Made by a program: the position numbers and the translations under genes. A stretch of 64,000 nt of DNA, taken from Paludisphaera mucosa. Its GTDB lineage: Bacteria > Planctomycetota > Planctomycetia > Isosphaerales > Isosphaeraceae. Positions 1 through 7,463 of this stretch are shown piece after piece. The notes beneath the pieces are model-generated. The model searched no databases. It had not been told where the DNA came from and worked only from the letters and a program-made list of their open reading frames with translations. The DNA is taken from the NCBI RefSeq assembly GCF_029589435.1, contig NZ_JARRAG010000005.1:38765-102764 (forward strand), written 5' to 3'. Within the stretch, counting starts at the first letter, position 1; the number at the start of each line of letters is the position of its first letter.

Positions 1-1674
1 CGCGACGGGCGGGAGCTCGCCATCGACGACAGTGCAGCCCCCGTCTGGGGCGAAGGCGGCGAGCTCGTCGGCGTCGTCATGGTGTTTCGAGACGTCACGG
101 AACGCAGGTTGAATGAACACCTCGTCGACACGGCCAGGAATTTCGCCGAGAGCATCATCAGCACGGTGCGGGAGCCGCTCCTCGTCCTGAACGCCGATCT
201 CCACGTCAAGTCGGCCAACCGTTCCTTTTACGAGACCTTCCGGGTCGCACCTTCCGAGACCGAGGGTCGGTTCATCTACGACCTCGGCGATGGGCAGTGG
301 GACATCCCGGCGCTCAGGACCTTGCTCGAAGAAGTCATCCCTCGCGACAGCACGTTCAACGACTTCGAAGTGGAGCACGACTTCGAGGACGTCGGCCGGA
401 AGACGATGTTGCTCAACGCCCGACGCTTCCCCCCCGAAGGAAAGTGGGACCTCATCCTCCTCGCCATCGCCGACGTCACCGAACGCAGACGACTCGATCG
501 GGAACGCGAAGCCATGTTGCTGGAGGCCGAAGCGGCGAGGACCAAGGCGGAGGCGACCGCCGTCAAACTCGCGGAAGCCGACCTGCACAAGAATCAGTTC
601 CTGGCGATGCTCGCCCACGAGCTCAGGAACCCGCTCGCGGCCGTGCGGAACGCCGTGGAAGTCGCATCCCGCTCCGGTTCGAGGGAAGACCTCGAGTGGA
701 GCCGGGACGTGACCGCCCGGCAGGTCGGCAACTTCTCCCACCTCATCAACGACCTCCTGGACGTCGCCCGGATCACCGAGGGCAAGATCCTGCTCCGCAA
801 GGAACTCATCGATGCGGCACAGGTCGCCCTCTATGCCGTCGCGGCCGTAAAACCCATCGTCGAAGAACGGAAGCACGAGCTTCTGCTCTCGTTCACGTCC
901 ACCGACTTGAAGCTCGAAGCCGACTCCACCCGATTGGAGCAGATCCTCGTCAACCTCCTCACGAACGCCGCCAAATACACGCCGGCCGGAGGGCACATCC
1001 AGCTCATCGTCGGCGTCGAAGGGGGCGACGTGGTGTTTCGCGTGCGGGACGACGGCCTCGGCATAGCTCCCGAGCTGCTCCCGCGGATGTTCGACCTTTT
1101 CACCCAGGCCGACCGTTCGCTCGACCGCTCGGAGGGCGGGCTCGGCATCGGGCTCACGCTCGTCAGGTCGCTGGCCGAGCTCCACGGCGGCAACGTCACC
1201 GCGACGAGCGACGGCCCCGGCGAGGGGAGCGAGTTCGTCGTCCGACTTCCCGCCTCTGAAGCCCGGACCGAGGCCGCGTCCGAGGCAAATGAGGAACCCG
1301 AGGCTTCGACGGCCCGACGGTTCCGCGTGCTCGTCGTCGATGACAACGTGGACACGGCGGACGGTATGGCGATGCTGCTCAAACTCTCCGGCCATGACGC
1401 CCGCGTCGCCCACTCCGCCGAATCCGCCCTCGACGTGGCCCGTGATTTCCTGCCGGAGGTGATGCTCCTCGACATCGGCCTCCCGGGTATGAACGGATAT
1501 GAGCTGGCGTCCGCATTTCGAGGGCTGGAGTCGAGCAAAGGTTCCGTCCTGATCGCCGTCTCCGGCTACGGCGAACCCCAGGCGCGAGACCGCTCGAAGG
1601 AAGCGGGGTTCGACCACCACCTCGTGAAGCCTGCGAGTTTCGACGCCGTCCTCGCCCTCCTCGGCGACGTCTAG
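1..1674 (+). CDS. Hybrid PAS sensor histidine kinase with C-terminal receiver (5' end outside window)
   Basis: This reading frame is already open at the first base, so the gene begins upstream. The visible part starts inside a PAS domain that ends with the typical FRDVTER stretch near base 100. A second PAS domain follows (about 140-490, ending ADVTERRR), then a short coiled segment and the HisKA dimerisation domain. The phospho-acceptor His of the AHELRNPL H-box is the codon at 616-618. The HATPase part shows the N-box (LVNLLTNAAKYTP), the G1 motif (DDGLGIAP) and the G2 motif (GLGIGLTLV). A receiver domain closes the protein: VLVVDD opens it and the phospho-acceptor Asp of LLDIGLPG is at 1471-1473. 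No membrane segment is visible in this part. It is probably a cytoplasmic two-component hybrid kinase. The signal sensed is unknown and no partner gene is in the window. Confidence 0.93.
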   Translation, partial: RDGRELAIDDSAAPVWGEGGELVGVVMVFRDVTERRLNEHLVDTARNFAESIISTVREPLLVLNADLHVKSANRSFYETFRVAPSETEGRFIYDLGDGQWDIPALRTLLEEVIPRDSTFNDFEVEHDFEDVGRKTMLLNARRFPPEGKWDLILLAIADVTERRRLDREREAMLLEAEAARTKAEATAVKLAEADLHKNQFLAMLAHELRNPLAAVRNAVEVASRSGSREDLEWSRDVTARQVGNFSHLINDLLDVARITEGKILLRKELIDAAQVALYAVAAVKPIVEERKHELLLSFTSTDLKLEADSTRLEQILVNLLTNAAKYTPAGGHIQLIVGVEGGDVVFRVRDDGLGIAPELLPRMFDLFTQADRSLDRSEGGLGIGLTLVRSLAELHGGNVTATSDGPGEGSEFVVRLPASEARTEAASEANEEPEASTARRFRVLVVDDNVDTADGMAMLLKLSGHDARVAHSAESALDVARDFLPEVMLLDIGLPGMNGYELASAFRGLESSKGSVLIAVSGYGEPQARDRSKEAGFDHHLVKPASFDAVLALLGDV

Positions 1675-2100
1675 GAATCCGCGTCGGGACGAGTCGCGGC
1701 CGGGTCCGGATCCCACGTCGGCGGGCCGGGGGCCTCGATCGATCGCGGCGTCGACGGGGCCGTCGCGGCGTAATGCACGCTAGCGGACATTTCCCTTGCA
1801 TCCTGAAGCGAATTCGTATTTAATGTTTTTGGGATCAAAATATTTTGTTTAATGAATAAATTTCGACGCGCGGTCGGGGGACGGTTTCACGCCGACGGGT
1901 CCTACCCGTCGAACGGGATCGACGCCGGGAAGACCGCCGTCGCCGGGCGGCTGCGACGGGGTCCCATGGGGCGGGGCCGGGCCGGCTGCTCAAGGGCGTC
2001 GGGGCGACGTGCCTGGCGGCGACGAGGCGGAGCGACGGACGCGCGTGGGCCGGATCCGAAGGCCGAGAGCCTCCACCCTTCACCCTGAAAGCTGGGGAGC
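1675..2100. other. Intergenic stretch with an AT-rich island
   Basis: No convincing gene is visible. Bases about 1810-1865 form a distinct AT-rich island in otherwise very GC-rich DNA and may hold a promoter for the genes downstream, but no clear -35/-10 pair can be assigned. Confidence 0.4.
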
Positions 2101-2580
2101 ATGTCCAAAGACGCCCGGACGGTCGTGGTCTCGCTGGCCGTCCTGAGGTTGGCCGTCCCGCGCGAGGGGGGCCGCGGATTCCCATGCCCCACCTGCGAGG
2201 AACCCCTCGACGTCCATCAACCCGACTGCGGCAACCCCGACCGCATGCTGGGCGTCTGCTACGGCTGCAGGAGGTGGACCGTGATCGACGTGATCCCCGG
2301 GGCCGACGAGGTCGCGGTCATGCAGTTGTCGAATGCCGCAGGCTTCGAGGAGGGCCGGCCCGCCGCCGGGACCCTTGCGACGCCGCGAGGGCCGGCGTCG
2401 TCGCGCGCACCTCAGTCGCCTGGGCCGCGGACTCGCACCCGAATCGACGAGGCGTCGCCATGCTCGTCCGACTCGAGGACGCCCAAGGCCGGCCCATATT
2501 CGTCGAATCGGACGCCGTCGCGCCCTTCGGCGGCGCCCAGGTCGCCATGGACCACACGGTCGAGCAGGTCGCCGGGATGA
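2101..2580 (+). CDS. Small zinc-ribbon-like hypothetical protein
   Basis: The first 80 or so residues look coding and carry two Cys pairs (CPTCEEPL about 40 residues in, then CYGCRRW) with a CGNPDR segment between them. This is a zinc-ribbon arrangement typical of small proteins that bind nucleic acid or assist protein contacts. From about residue 85 the sequence turns into Pro/Arg/Ser-rich low complexity exactly where a diverged duplication begins (near 2370). The original 3' end may therefore have been lost and the present tail may be read-through. The start at 2101 is preceded by a weak purine-rich stretch (GGGGAG) very close to the ATG. The function is unknown; only the N-terminal half should be trusted. 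Confidence 0.45.
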   Translation: MSKDARTVVVSLAVLRLAVPREGGRGFPCPTCEEPLDVHQPDCGNPDRMLGVCYGCRRWTVIDVIPGADEVAVMQLSNAAGFEEGRPAAGTLATPRGPASSRAPQSPGPRTRTRIDEASPCSSDSRTPKAGPYSSNRTPSRPSAAPRSPWTTRSSRSPG

Positions 2581-2627
2581 TCGAGGCCGCCGTGGCCGCG
2601 TCCCGATCCGCCCGGGCCCCGCGGTGA
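2460..2627 (+). CDS. Small hypothetical protein, first gene of the decayed duplicate
   Basis: This 55-residue frame begins MLVRLEDAQGRP and continues with a DHTVEQVAGMIEAA segment. It is clearly paralogous to the protein starting at 4170 (MFVRLEDARGRP, then DHAPEEVAEMIE). The pattern of a short strand, a Gly turn and a closing helix with EVA-MIE resembles small FlbD-like proteins, but the middle is shorter than in that family, so the similarity is only suggestive. The frame itself is still open, although its downstream partner gene is broken. It could be a surviving gene or part of a decaying unit. Confidence 0.4.
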   Translation: MLVRLEDAQGRPIFVESDAVAPFGGAQVAMDHTVEQVAGMIEAAVAASRSARAPR

Positions 2628-2639
2628 CCTGAGCACACG

Positions 2640-2925
2640 GCTCCGCCGGACGTCGAGGCGGCCCGCGACGCCTGGAAACTCGTGATCGAGAACCAATGGC
2701 CCGGCGTCGCGAGGTCGTTCACCGTCTCATTCGATGGTCAGCCGGCGTAGGGGCATGCCTGCTGGCCCCAGCCGGCCGGCGTTCTCGTCGCTGGCGGAGG
2801 GGGCTTCCGATTCCCGCGACCTGATCTGGGTGCTCGGGACGGAGCGGCCGAGGACCGTCGGCGTCTCGTGGATCGACGACCATGATCGCGCTCACGGCCG
2901 GACCATGTGGAAGGCGGGCCGATAG
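2640..2925 (+). pseudogene. Broken copy of the 4352-4645 hypothetical gene
   Basis: Read in the right frames, this stretch gives AWKLVIENQWPGVARSF, a TAG stop where the intact paralogue has Gln (CAG), GHACW, then after a 2-base deletion FSSLAEGASDSRDLIWV and VGVSWIDD. The intact copy at 4352-4645 reads TWRIAVANHGPGVARSI, then GHACW and FSSLEEGASDSRDLI. Both lesions lie within about 40 bases near 2748-2785. The original function is unknown. Confidence 0.7.
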
Positions 2926-3094
2926 CCCTCGGTCTCGTCGCACGCGCCGACGTCCCACGCATCGCCCGTCACATTCGGCTGGACGCGCTGCGAATCCTGG
3001 CGTCGTTCGCCGGACGCGGCACTCATGGGGGGCAGGTCCAGGCACCCGCGCCGCCGCTTCGACGGGAGAGGCCGCCGACGCGGAGCCGCTTCAG

Positions 3095-3435
3095 ATGAGG
3101 CGGTCCTTCATGATGCTCATGCGAGAGGCGGGGTCCAGCCCGTCGACGATGGGCGAGGCGATGAACGCGACGACGACCGTCGAGGGGATCATCGACGACA
3201 CGCCTGAGCGGGCGGAGGCGGGGATCGGGCGCGCGTACGGGTGGGTCTTCCACGACCCGACATCCGACGTCCGGAAGGCCTACGTCCGAGGCCGAGGCCC
3301 CGCCGAGAAGCCGCACGCCGCGGCGAAGGCCGAGCTCGACGCGCGGCGCGCGACCGCGCGGCCGCCCATCCGGGGTCGACCGAGGGCCGCGTCATCGCGG
3401 CCGTGGAGCGTCGGCGGACCGAGGGCGGAAGCTGA
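3095..3435 (+). pseudogene. Possible degraded hypothetical gene
   Basis: A frame starting at 3095 gives a plausible segment (GIGRAYGWVFHDPTSD, then VRKAYVRGRG and AAAKAELDARRA), after which the composition becomes Arg/Pro-rich. A different frame ending at 3435 carries the more natural looking tail (EGRVIAAVERRRTEGGS). This suggests one frameshift near 3340-3370. No family is recognised and no ribosome binding site is obvious. It could equally be fortuitous open frame in GC-rich DNA. Confidence 0.2.
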
Positions 3436-3451
3436 AGTCCGCAAGTTTTCG

Positions 3452-3790
3452 TCAGGCTCCGTCCTTCGGCGTCCATTTGTGGTCCCGCCGCTTCCTGACC
3501 CGCTCGCCGACGTCGTCGACGTCGAACGCGGGTATGTCCAGCCGGCCCACCTGCCGGCCCCACGTGCGCCGCACTTCGGTCGTCTCGGCCTCGGGGGAGG
3601 GGTCTCCCTGCGTCGGCTCGCCGGCGGGCTCGGGCGTCGGCTCGGAGGAGGGCTCGGGCGTCGTCGGGGGCGTCGGCACCGGCTTTTCCACGCTCGCCGA
3701 CACGCGCCGGAAGGCCCCTTTCGCCGTTTTCATGCGCCACATCTCCTCCAGCCGGGCGGCGTCCTCCCGTTCCAGTTCGGGACAGATCAT
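3452..3790 (-). CDS. Hypothetical protein with Pro/Thr/Glu-rich middle
   Basis: The frame is open to 3829, but the ATG at 3790 is chosen because an AAGGAC ribosome binding site lies 8-9 bases upstream of it on the minus strand. The 112-residue product starts with a charged helical segment (ELEREDAARLEEMWRMK). A roughly 35-residue linker rich in Pro, Thr and Glu follows (PTPPTTPEPSSEPTPEP), and the end is basic (VRKRRDHKWTPKDG). No signal peptide or membrane segment is visible. The linker suggests a short surface- or partner-binding protein, but no function can be given. An AT-rich region lies immediately upstream and could carry its promoter. Confidence 0.55.
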   Translation of the reverse strand: MICPELEREDAARLEEMWRMKTAKGAFRRVSASVEKPVPTPPTTPEPSSEPTPEPAGEPTQGDPSPEAETTEVRRTWGRQVGRLDIPAFDVDDVGERVRKRRDHKWTPKDGA

Positions 3791-3834
3791 GTCGTGCCGT
3801 CCTTGAGTGACGATCATATTTATTATCAACTCGA

Positions 3835-3850
3835 CTTATTTCCAAATAAG
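3835..3850. repeat. Short AT-rich palindrome upstream of the 3790 gene
   Basis: CTTATTT and AAATAAG form perfect 7-bp arms around a 2-base centre. The palindrome lies about 45 bases upstream of the minus-strand start at 3790, inside an AT-rich promoter-like stretch (3815-3965). It could be an operator, but this is only positional evidence. Confidence 0.35.
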
Positions 3851-4084
3851 CAAATCATGAACCAATTCACGCTTTAAACTTCGCGGATCGGGGCCGGCGA
3901 CGACCAAACATTTCGGGGATCGATTAATATTAAGCTTGAATTTATGATAATTTGCTTGATTAACATATGGAGGTCGGCGTACCGTGTAGCCGTGGCAGGG
4001 GTCGGCGTCGACACCTAATCGCGGCTGACGGTTCGGAACCGTCGCCGCTTCCCCTGACTCGCCCTGAGAACGCCGCCGGTCGTC

Positions 4085-4640
4085 TTGCGAAGCCGCGAGG
4101 GCCGGCGGCGTCGCGCGCACCTCGGTCGTCTGGAATCTGCACTCGAACCCGAACCGACGAGGCGTCGTCATGTTTGTCCGACTCGAGGACGCCCGAGGCC
4201 GGCCCGCATTCGTCGAATCGGGCGGTGCCGTCGCCGTGGACCATGCGCCCGAGGAAGTCGCCGAAATGATCGAGGTCGCCGCCGGGCCGCGTGGGGCCGG
4301 GTCGTGGTCCCGCCGCCGGACGTTGCAGCCGGTCGAATGCGTGGAGGACGTATGAGCGTCGACGCCAGGATCATCAAGGTGGACCGCGACACCTGGAGGA
4401 TCGCGGTCGCGAACCATGGACCCGGCGTCGCGAGATCGATCGCCGTCTCCATCGATGGGAAGCCGGCGCAGGGGCATGCCTGCTGGGCCCCCGGCCGGCC
4501 CGGGTTCTCGTCGCTGGAGGAAGGGGCTTCCGACTCCCGCGACCTGATCCTGGCGTTCGAGGTGGAGAGGCCGAGGGCCATCGCCGTCTCATGGATCGAC
4601 GGCGGCGGCCGCAGGTGCGACCAGCTCGTGGTGGTGCCGA
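4085..4640 (+). repeat. Intact copy of the duplicated two-gene unit (partner at 2370-2925)
   Basis: This is the better preserved copy. Both genes in it (4170-4355 and 4352-4645) are open and overlap by four bases, whereas the partner at 2370-2925 carries a stop and a deletion. Confidence 0.75.
4170..4355 (+). CDS. Small hypothetical protein, first gene of the intact duplicated unit
   Basis: The product is 61 residues. The first 35 (MFVRLEDARGRPAFVES, then VAVDHAPEEVAEMIE) match the paralogue at 2460 closely; the last 20 differ and are less regular. The stop codon overlaps the ATG of the next gene (ATGA at 4352-4355), so the two are probably translationally coupled. The strand-turn-helix pattern is reminiscent of small FlbD-like proteins, but it is too short and divergent to name. 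No signal peptide is present. Confidence 0.5.
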   Translation: MFVRLEDARGRPAFVESGGAVAVDHAPEEVAEMIEVAAGPRGAGSWSRRRTLQPVECVEDV

Positions 4641-4645
4641 GATGA
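4352..4645 (+). CDS. Hypothetical protein, second gene of the intact duplicated unit
   Basis: The 97-residue product starts at an ATG overlapping the previous stop (ATGA). It reads as an all-beta domain: RIIKVDRDTWRIAVANHGPG, then ARSIAVSIDGKPA, GHACW and a final AIAVSWIDGG strand. The preserved segments shared with the broken copy (GVARS, GHACW, EGASDSRDLI) imply past selection on the protein. The stop overlaps yet another ATG at 4642, but what follows (4642-4986) is Arg/Pro-rich and unconvincing. No family is recognised. Confidence 0.55.
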   Translation: MSVDARIIKVDRDTWRIAVANHGPGVARSIAVSIDGKPAQGHACWAPGRPGFSSLEEGASDSRDLILAFEVERPRAIAVSWIDGGGRRCDQLVVVPR

Positions 4646-5397
4646 AGCCCGACGCTGCATCCGGTCGGACGCCGGCCTCGCCGAACCGAGCAGATGGAAC
4701 GGATGCGGGCGATGCAGCCCGACGCGCCGTGCCTGCTCATGCGGGGTTCGGGCCGGCGGGCCCGCGCCGGAGGAACCGGCGACGACTCGCACCATCACGA
4801 CCCGCTGCGACCGAGGCCGTGAGGACCGTCGCGGCCCCCGAGTTGTACCGCCCCGTGCGTCGGGCGGGCTTTCGCACGGAGGGACGCCGGTCCCCGCGGG
4901 TGGTTCTCGGCGACGCCCTCCCCGTGCTCCGGGCCTCGTCCGCCGGCAGGTCGACGAGGCCTCGGAGGCCCAGGCGGGCCGGATGACCTATGCACGACGG
5001 AACGCTCGGAGTCAACCGGAATCCGAACGTTCCGGACGCTTCCGAGGGATGACTGCGACGACGGGCGTCGGCCCGAGGATCGACGTCCGTCCGGCCCACG
5101 CACCGACCCGCGACGGGGCGCGTCGCGGGCGCCGCCGGTCCCCGCTTGACGGTTCTCGACGACGCCCGCGACGCCCCGCATCCCCCTTGTTCGGAGTTCG
5201 CCGGGGACGCGGGAGCCCATGTGGGCCGCGAGAAATATAGGCGGCGGCGAAGGGTCGCGATCCTAATGCTGTCGAATATCGACGCGACGACCTCGGCGGG
5301 CGAGGCCGGATGTAACGCGAGGTTGGACGCACCGACGTCCCACGAAACCAAGGGCCGGCGAGGCGGGATTTTACGAGCGCGAGTCTCGCGCGGCGGC
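4646..5397. other. Region without a convincing gene
   Basis: Open frames exist on both strands but are Arg/Pro/Ser-rich and show no domain. The best short candidate is a 42-residue plus frame at about 4694-4822 (MERMRAMQPDAPCLL, ending in a His/Asp-rich tail), which cannot be supported further. Confidence 0.3.
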
Positions 5398-5763
5398 TCA
5401 GCGGCCGAGGAGCCGGCTGGCCCCCATGCGGATCGCCACCCAGAGGCGGCGGCCGGGGAGCCAGCGGGCGTCGATCCCCGGGTGGGGCTGGGGCGGGACG
5501 TCGTGTCGCAAGTAGACCTCCACGGGCAACACCGTCGAATCGACCTCCACGGTCGTCAGCTCGCTCCACCAGGCCTGCTCGGATGCGTCCGCCTCGGGGA
5601 CGGCCGCGGGCGGTGGAGGTGCGGGGGCCGGGGGGCTGCCGCCCCACCACCGCCGGCCGCCGGCCTGGGGTGCGGCGGCCGCCGGCCGAGAAACGAAGGC
5701 CAGGGTGGCGGGCTGTTCGGACGAGGCGTCGGTGATGTCGATCAGCTCGGGGCGCGCATTCAT
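5398..5763 (-). CDS. Hypothetical protein with Pro/Ala-rich linker
   Basis: This 121-residue product starts at 5763 with an AGAGG ribosome binding site a few bases upstream. It has a short N-terminal segment (MNARPELIDITDASSEQPA), a Gly/Trp/Pro-rich linker (RRWWGGSPPAPAPPPP) and a better conserved-looking C-terminal domain with TTVEVDSTVLPVEVYLRHD and WLPGRRLWVAIRMGASRLL. There is no signal peptide. The function is unknown. An 8-bp inverted repeat sits just upstream (5797-5833). It points the same way as the plasmid partition-type genes at 6013-7361 but is separated from them by 250 bases. Confidence 0.6.
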   Translation of the reverse strand: MNARPELIDITDASSEQPATLAFVSRPAAAAPQAGGRRWWGGSPPAPAPPPPAAVPEADASEQAWWSELTTVEVDSTVLPVEVYLRHDVPPQPHPGIDARWLPGRRLWVAIRMGASRLLGR

Positions 5764-5796
5764 GGTTGACCTCTGGGGGTTGTGGGTGCGCGCCCC

Positions 5797-5833
5797 ATTG
5801 TAGCCACCCTATGCTTATTAAACTCGCTACAAT
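5797..5833 (-). promoter_or_regulatory. Inverted repeat upstream of the 5763 gene
   Basis: ATTGTAGC (5797-5804) and GCTACAAT (5826-5833) are perfect 8-bp inverted arms separated by 21 bases. They begin 34 bases upstream of the start codon, in the expected promoter position, and could be an operator or an RNA hairpin in the leader. No T-run follows, so a terminator is less likely. Confidence 0.35.
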
Positions 5834-6012
5834 CCCCCTGATCCTCAAATAGCCTACATCCCTTAAAGTCAACGCACCTGTGACGTCTGGTTGGATGTCC
5901 CCTGAGGGCCAGCCGATCTGCTCGAGGGCGTTGCCCCGCGCGATAGAAATAAAGCAGGCCGGTGCCCTCGCGGGCTCCGGCTTTCTTCGTCTGAGATCAT
6001 CGTCGCCAGCGG

Positions 6013-6240
6013 CTATTCTCCGCTCAATGCGTCTTCCCCCTCGTGCCAGACTCGGAGACGAAAGAGGCCGCCTTCCCACAGTGAGATCGTTTCGACGTTG
6101 AGCACGCGGATCCCCGCCGAGGCGATCCAGTCGTTCGCGGCCTCGACGGCCTGGTCGAACGTCATCGACTCGGCGTCCTTCCCGAGGCCGAAGAATCCCG
6201 GCCGGGCGAGCTTCTGCTGAAAGTCGCGATAAGCGATCAA
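6013..6240 (-). CDS. Small hypothetical protein with TTG start, downstream of the ParA/RHH pair
   Basis: The start is a TTG at 6240, picked because a near-perfect AAGGAGG lies five bases upstream and there is no ATG in a sensible place. The product is 75 residues: IAYRDFQQKLARPGFFGL, then MTFDQAVEAANDWIASAG, and a strand-rich end (IRVLNVETISLWEGGLFRLRVW). The layout suggests a small alpha/beta domain. It follows the RHH gene by 25 bases on the same strand, so it is likely the third gene of the parA operon. No function is assigned. Confidence 0.6.
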   Translation of the reverse strand: MIAYRDFQQKLARPGFFGLGKDAESMTFDQAVEAANDWIASAGIRVLNVETISLWEGGLFRLRVWHEGEDALSGE

Positions 6241-6265
6241 GCCGCCCTCCTTCCGATCGAATCGG

Positions 6266-6616
6266 TCACGCCGCGTCTTCCGACTCGGACGACCCCGACG
6301 ACCGCACCACGCGATGGTCTGGGACGTGGCGGTCCAGAAGGGCCGCGACGTATTCGGAGATCGTCCGGCCGCGGCGGTGTGACTGCACCAGGATCCGCTC
6401 GAACAGGTCGTCGGGCAGGTGGATGGTCCGCGGCTTGATTCGCTTCGCCGACGAGGCGGCGGCGCGGGCCTTGGCGGACGCGGCGCCCCCCCTGCCCTTC
6501 GACGGGCTCGGCTCGGCCTCGGCCATCTCCTCGACCTCGGGCTCGAACGGCTTAGGCTGCGTCTTCTCGCGCTCCAGGACCCCGGCGAGCATGCTCGGTT
6601 TCTTCGGATCGGCCAT
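6266..6616 (-). CDS. Ribbon-helix-helix protein, probable partition partner of ParA
   Basis: The 116-residue protein has a flexible, charged N-terminal half (about residues 1-60, Glu/Ala/Lys-rich) and a C-terminal ribbon-helix-helix domain: KPRTIHLPDDLFERILVQSH, then RRGRTISEYVAALLDRHV. This domain architecture (unstructured N tail, RHH C domain) is that of ParG-like and CopG-like centromere-binding proteins. Those act with a ParA-type ATPase in segregation and repress their own operon. The gene starts inside the 3' end of parA (65-base overlap) and is followed by the 6240 gene, so the three are probably one operon. A plain transcriptional repressor remains possible. Confidence 0.72.
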   Translation of the reverse strand: MADPKKPSMLAGVLEREKTQPKPFEPEVEEMAEAEPSPSKGRGGAASAKARAAASSAKRIKPRTIHLPDDLFERILVQSHRRGRTISEYVAALLDRHVPDHRVVRSSGSSESEDAA

Positions 6617-7361
6617 GGGAAAGCACCTCGTCGATCAGGGCTTCGAACGCCGTCGCGGCGGGCGACTTCGGCGCGTGGTCTAGGATCGTCAGGCCGCGGG
6701 CGTGGGCGGCCTCGATGGCGGCTGAGAGCGGGATCGTGGCTTTGTGGACCAGCCCGCCGAACGTTTCGCGGAGCTGACGTTCCACATCGCGGCTGGTGGC
6801 GTCCTTGCGGGCCTTGCACAACACCAGGCCGGCGAGCCTGAGCCCGGGGTTGTAGGCGTCGCGGATCTCCTCCACGGCCCGCCTGAGGTCCACCAGGCCG
6901 AGCACCGCGTACATCGCGGCGTCGACCGGAGCGACGACTTCCGTGGCCGCCGTCAGGACGTTGATCGTCGACAGGTTGAGCGACGGGCCCGAGTCGATGA
7001 GGACCTCGTCGTACCCGCGGACGTCGACCAGGGCCGACCGGAGGCGCGTGTCCCGCCCGAGCTCCTGGGCGAGGGCGATGTTCGCCCCGCCGAGGGAAGA
7101 TCCGGCCGGCAGGACGTCGAGCCCCTCGGTGGGCGTCGGCCGGATCGCGTCGACCGCGGCGGCGTGGCGCAGGAGGACCTCGCCCAAGCCGACGTCTCCG
7201 CCCCCCTGCCCTCGCGTCACCGTCCAGGTCGCATGCCCCTGCGCGTCAGCGTCGATCAGCAGCACGCGCCGGCCGCGCTTCGCCAGCCCGACGGCGATGG
7301 TCGCCGCGCAGGTCGACTTGCCGACACCGCCCTTGAGGTTCACGAACGCGATCCGTCGCAT
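6552..7361 (-). CDS. parA: ParA-family partition ATPase (first system)
   Basis: The product is a deviant Walker ATPase. From the ATG at 7361 the P-loop KGGVGKST is at residues 10-17, with the family's signature first Lys. It is followed by LLIDADAQGHAT (Walker A') and EVLIDSGPSLNL (Walker B region). The frame is open to 7391, but the start at 7361 gives the usual short N terminus (MRRIAFVNLKGG) and has a GATAAGG stretch just upstream. At about 269 residues, with no N-terminal helix-turn-helix domain, it resembles type Ib ParA proteins, which usually work with an RHH partner, as found directly downstream. An IS element ends only about 100 bases upstream of the start and may affect its expression. 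Confidence 0.88.
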   Translation of the reverse strand: MRRIAFVNLKGGVGKSTCAATIAVGLAKRGRRVLLIDADAQGHATWTVTRGQGGGDVGLGEVLLRHAAAVDAIRPTPTEGLDVLPAGSSLGGANIALAQELGRDTRLRSALVDVRGYDEVLIDSGPSLNLSTINVLTAATEVVAPVDAAMYAVLGLVDLRRAVEEIRDAYNPGLRLAGLVLCKARKDATSRDVERQLRETFGGLVHKATIPLSAAIEAAHARGLTILDHAPKSPAATAFEALIDEVLSHGRSEETEHARRGPGAREDAA

Positions 7362-7463
7362 CGGCCTTATCCCCATTCCTGGAAGGATCATCGTTCGCGA
7401 CGGCCTGGGGCTTGAGCGTCGGGACGTCCAAACGTCGGAGGATCGCGGCGCCGGCCCTCTCAG

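Larger units (their letters stand above)
2370..2925 (+). repeat. Decayed copy of a duplicated two-gene unit (partner at 4085-4640)
   Basis: This stretch aligns co-linearly with 4085-4640: both hold the same upstream segment, the VRLEDA start of a small gene and the FSSL-EGASDSRDLI segment of a second gene. This copy has point changes, a stop codon and a 2-base deletion; the other copy is open throughout. It is a diverged direct duplication about 1.7 kb apart. Confidence 0.75.
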
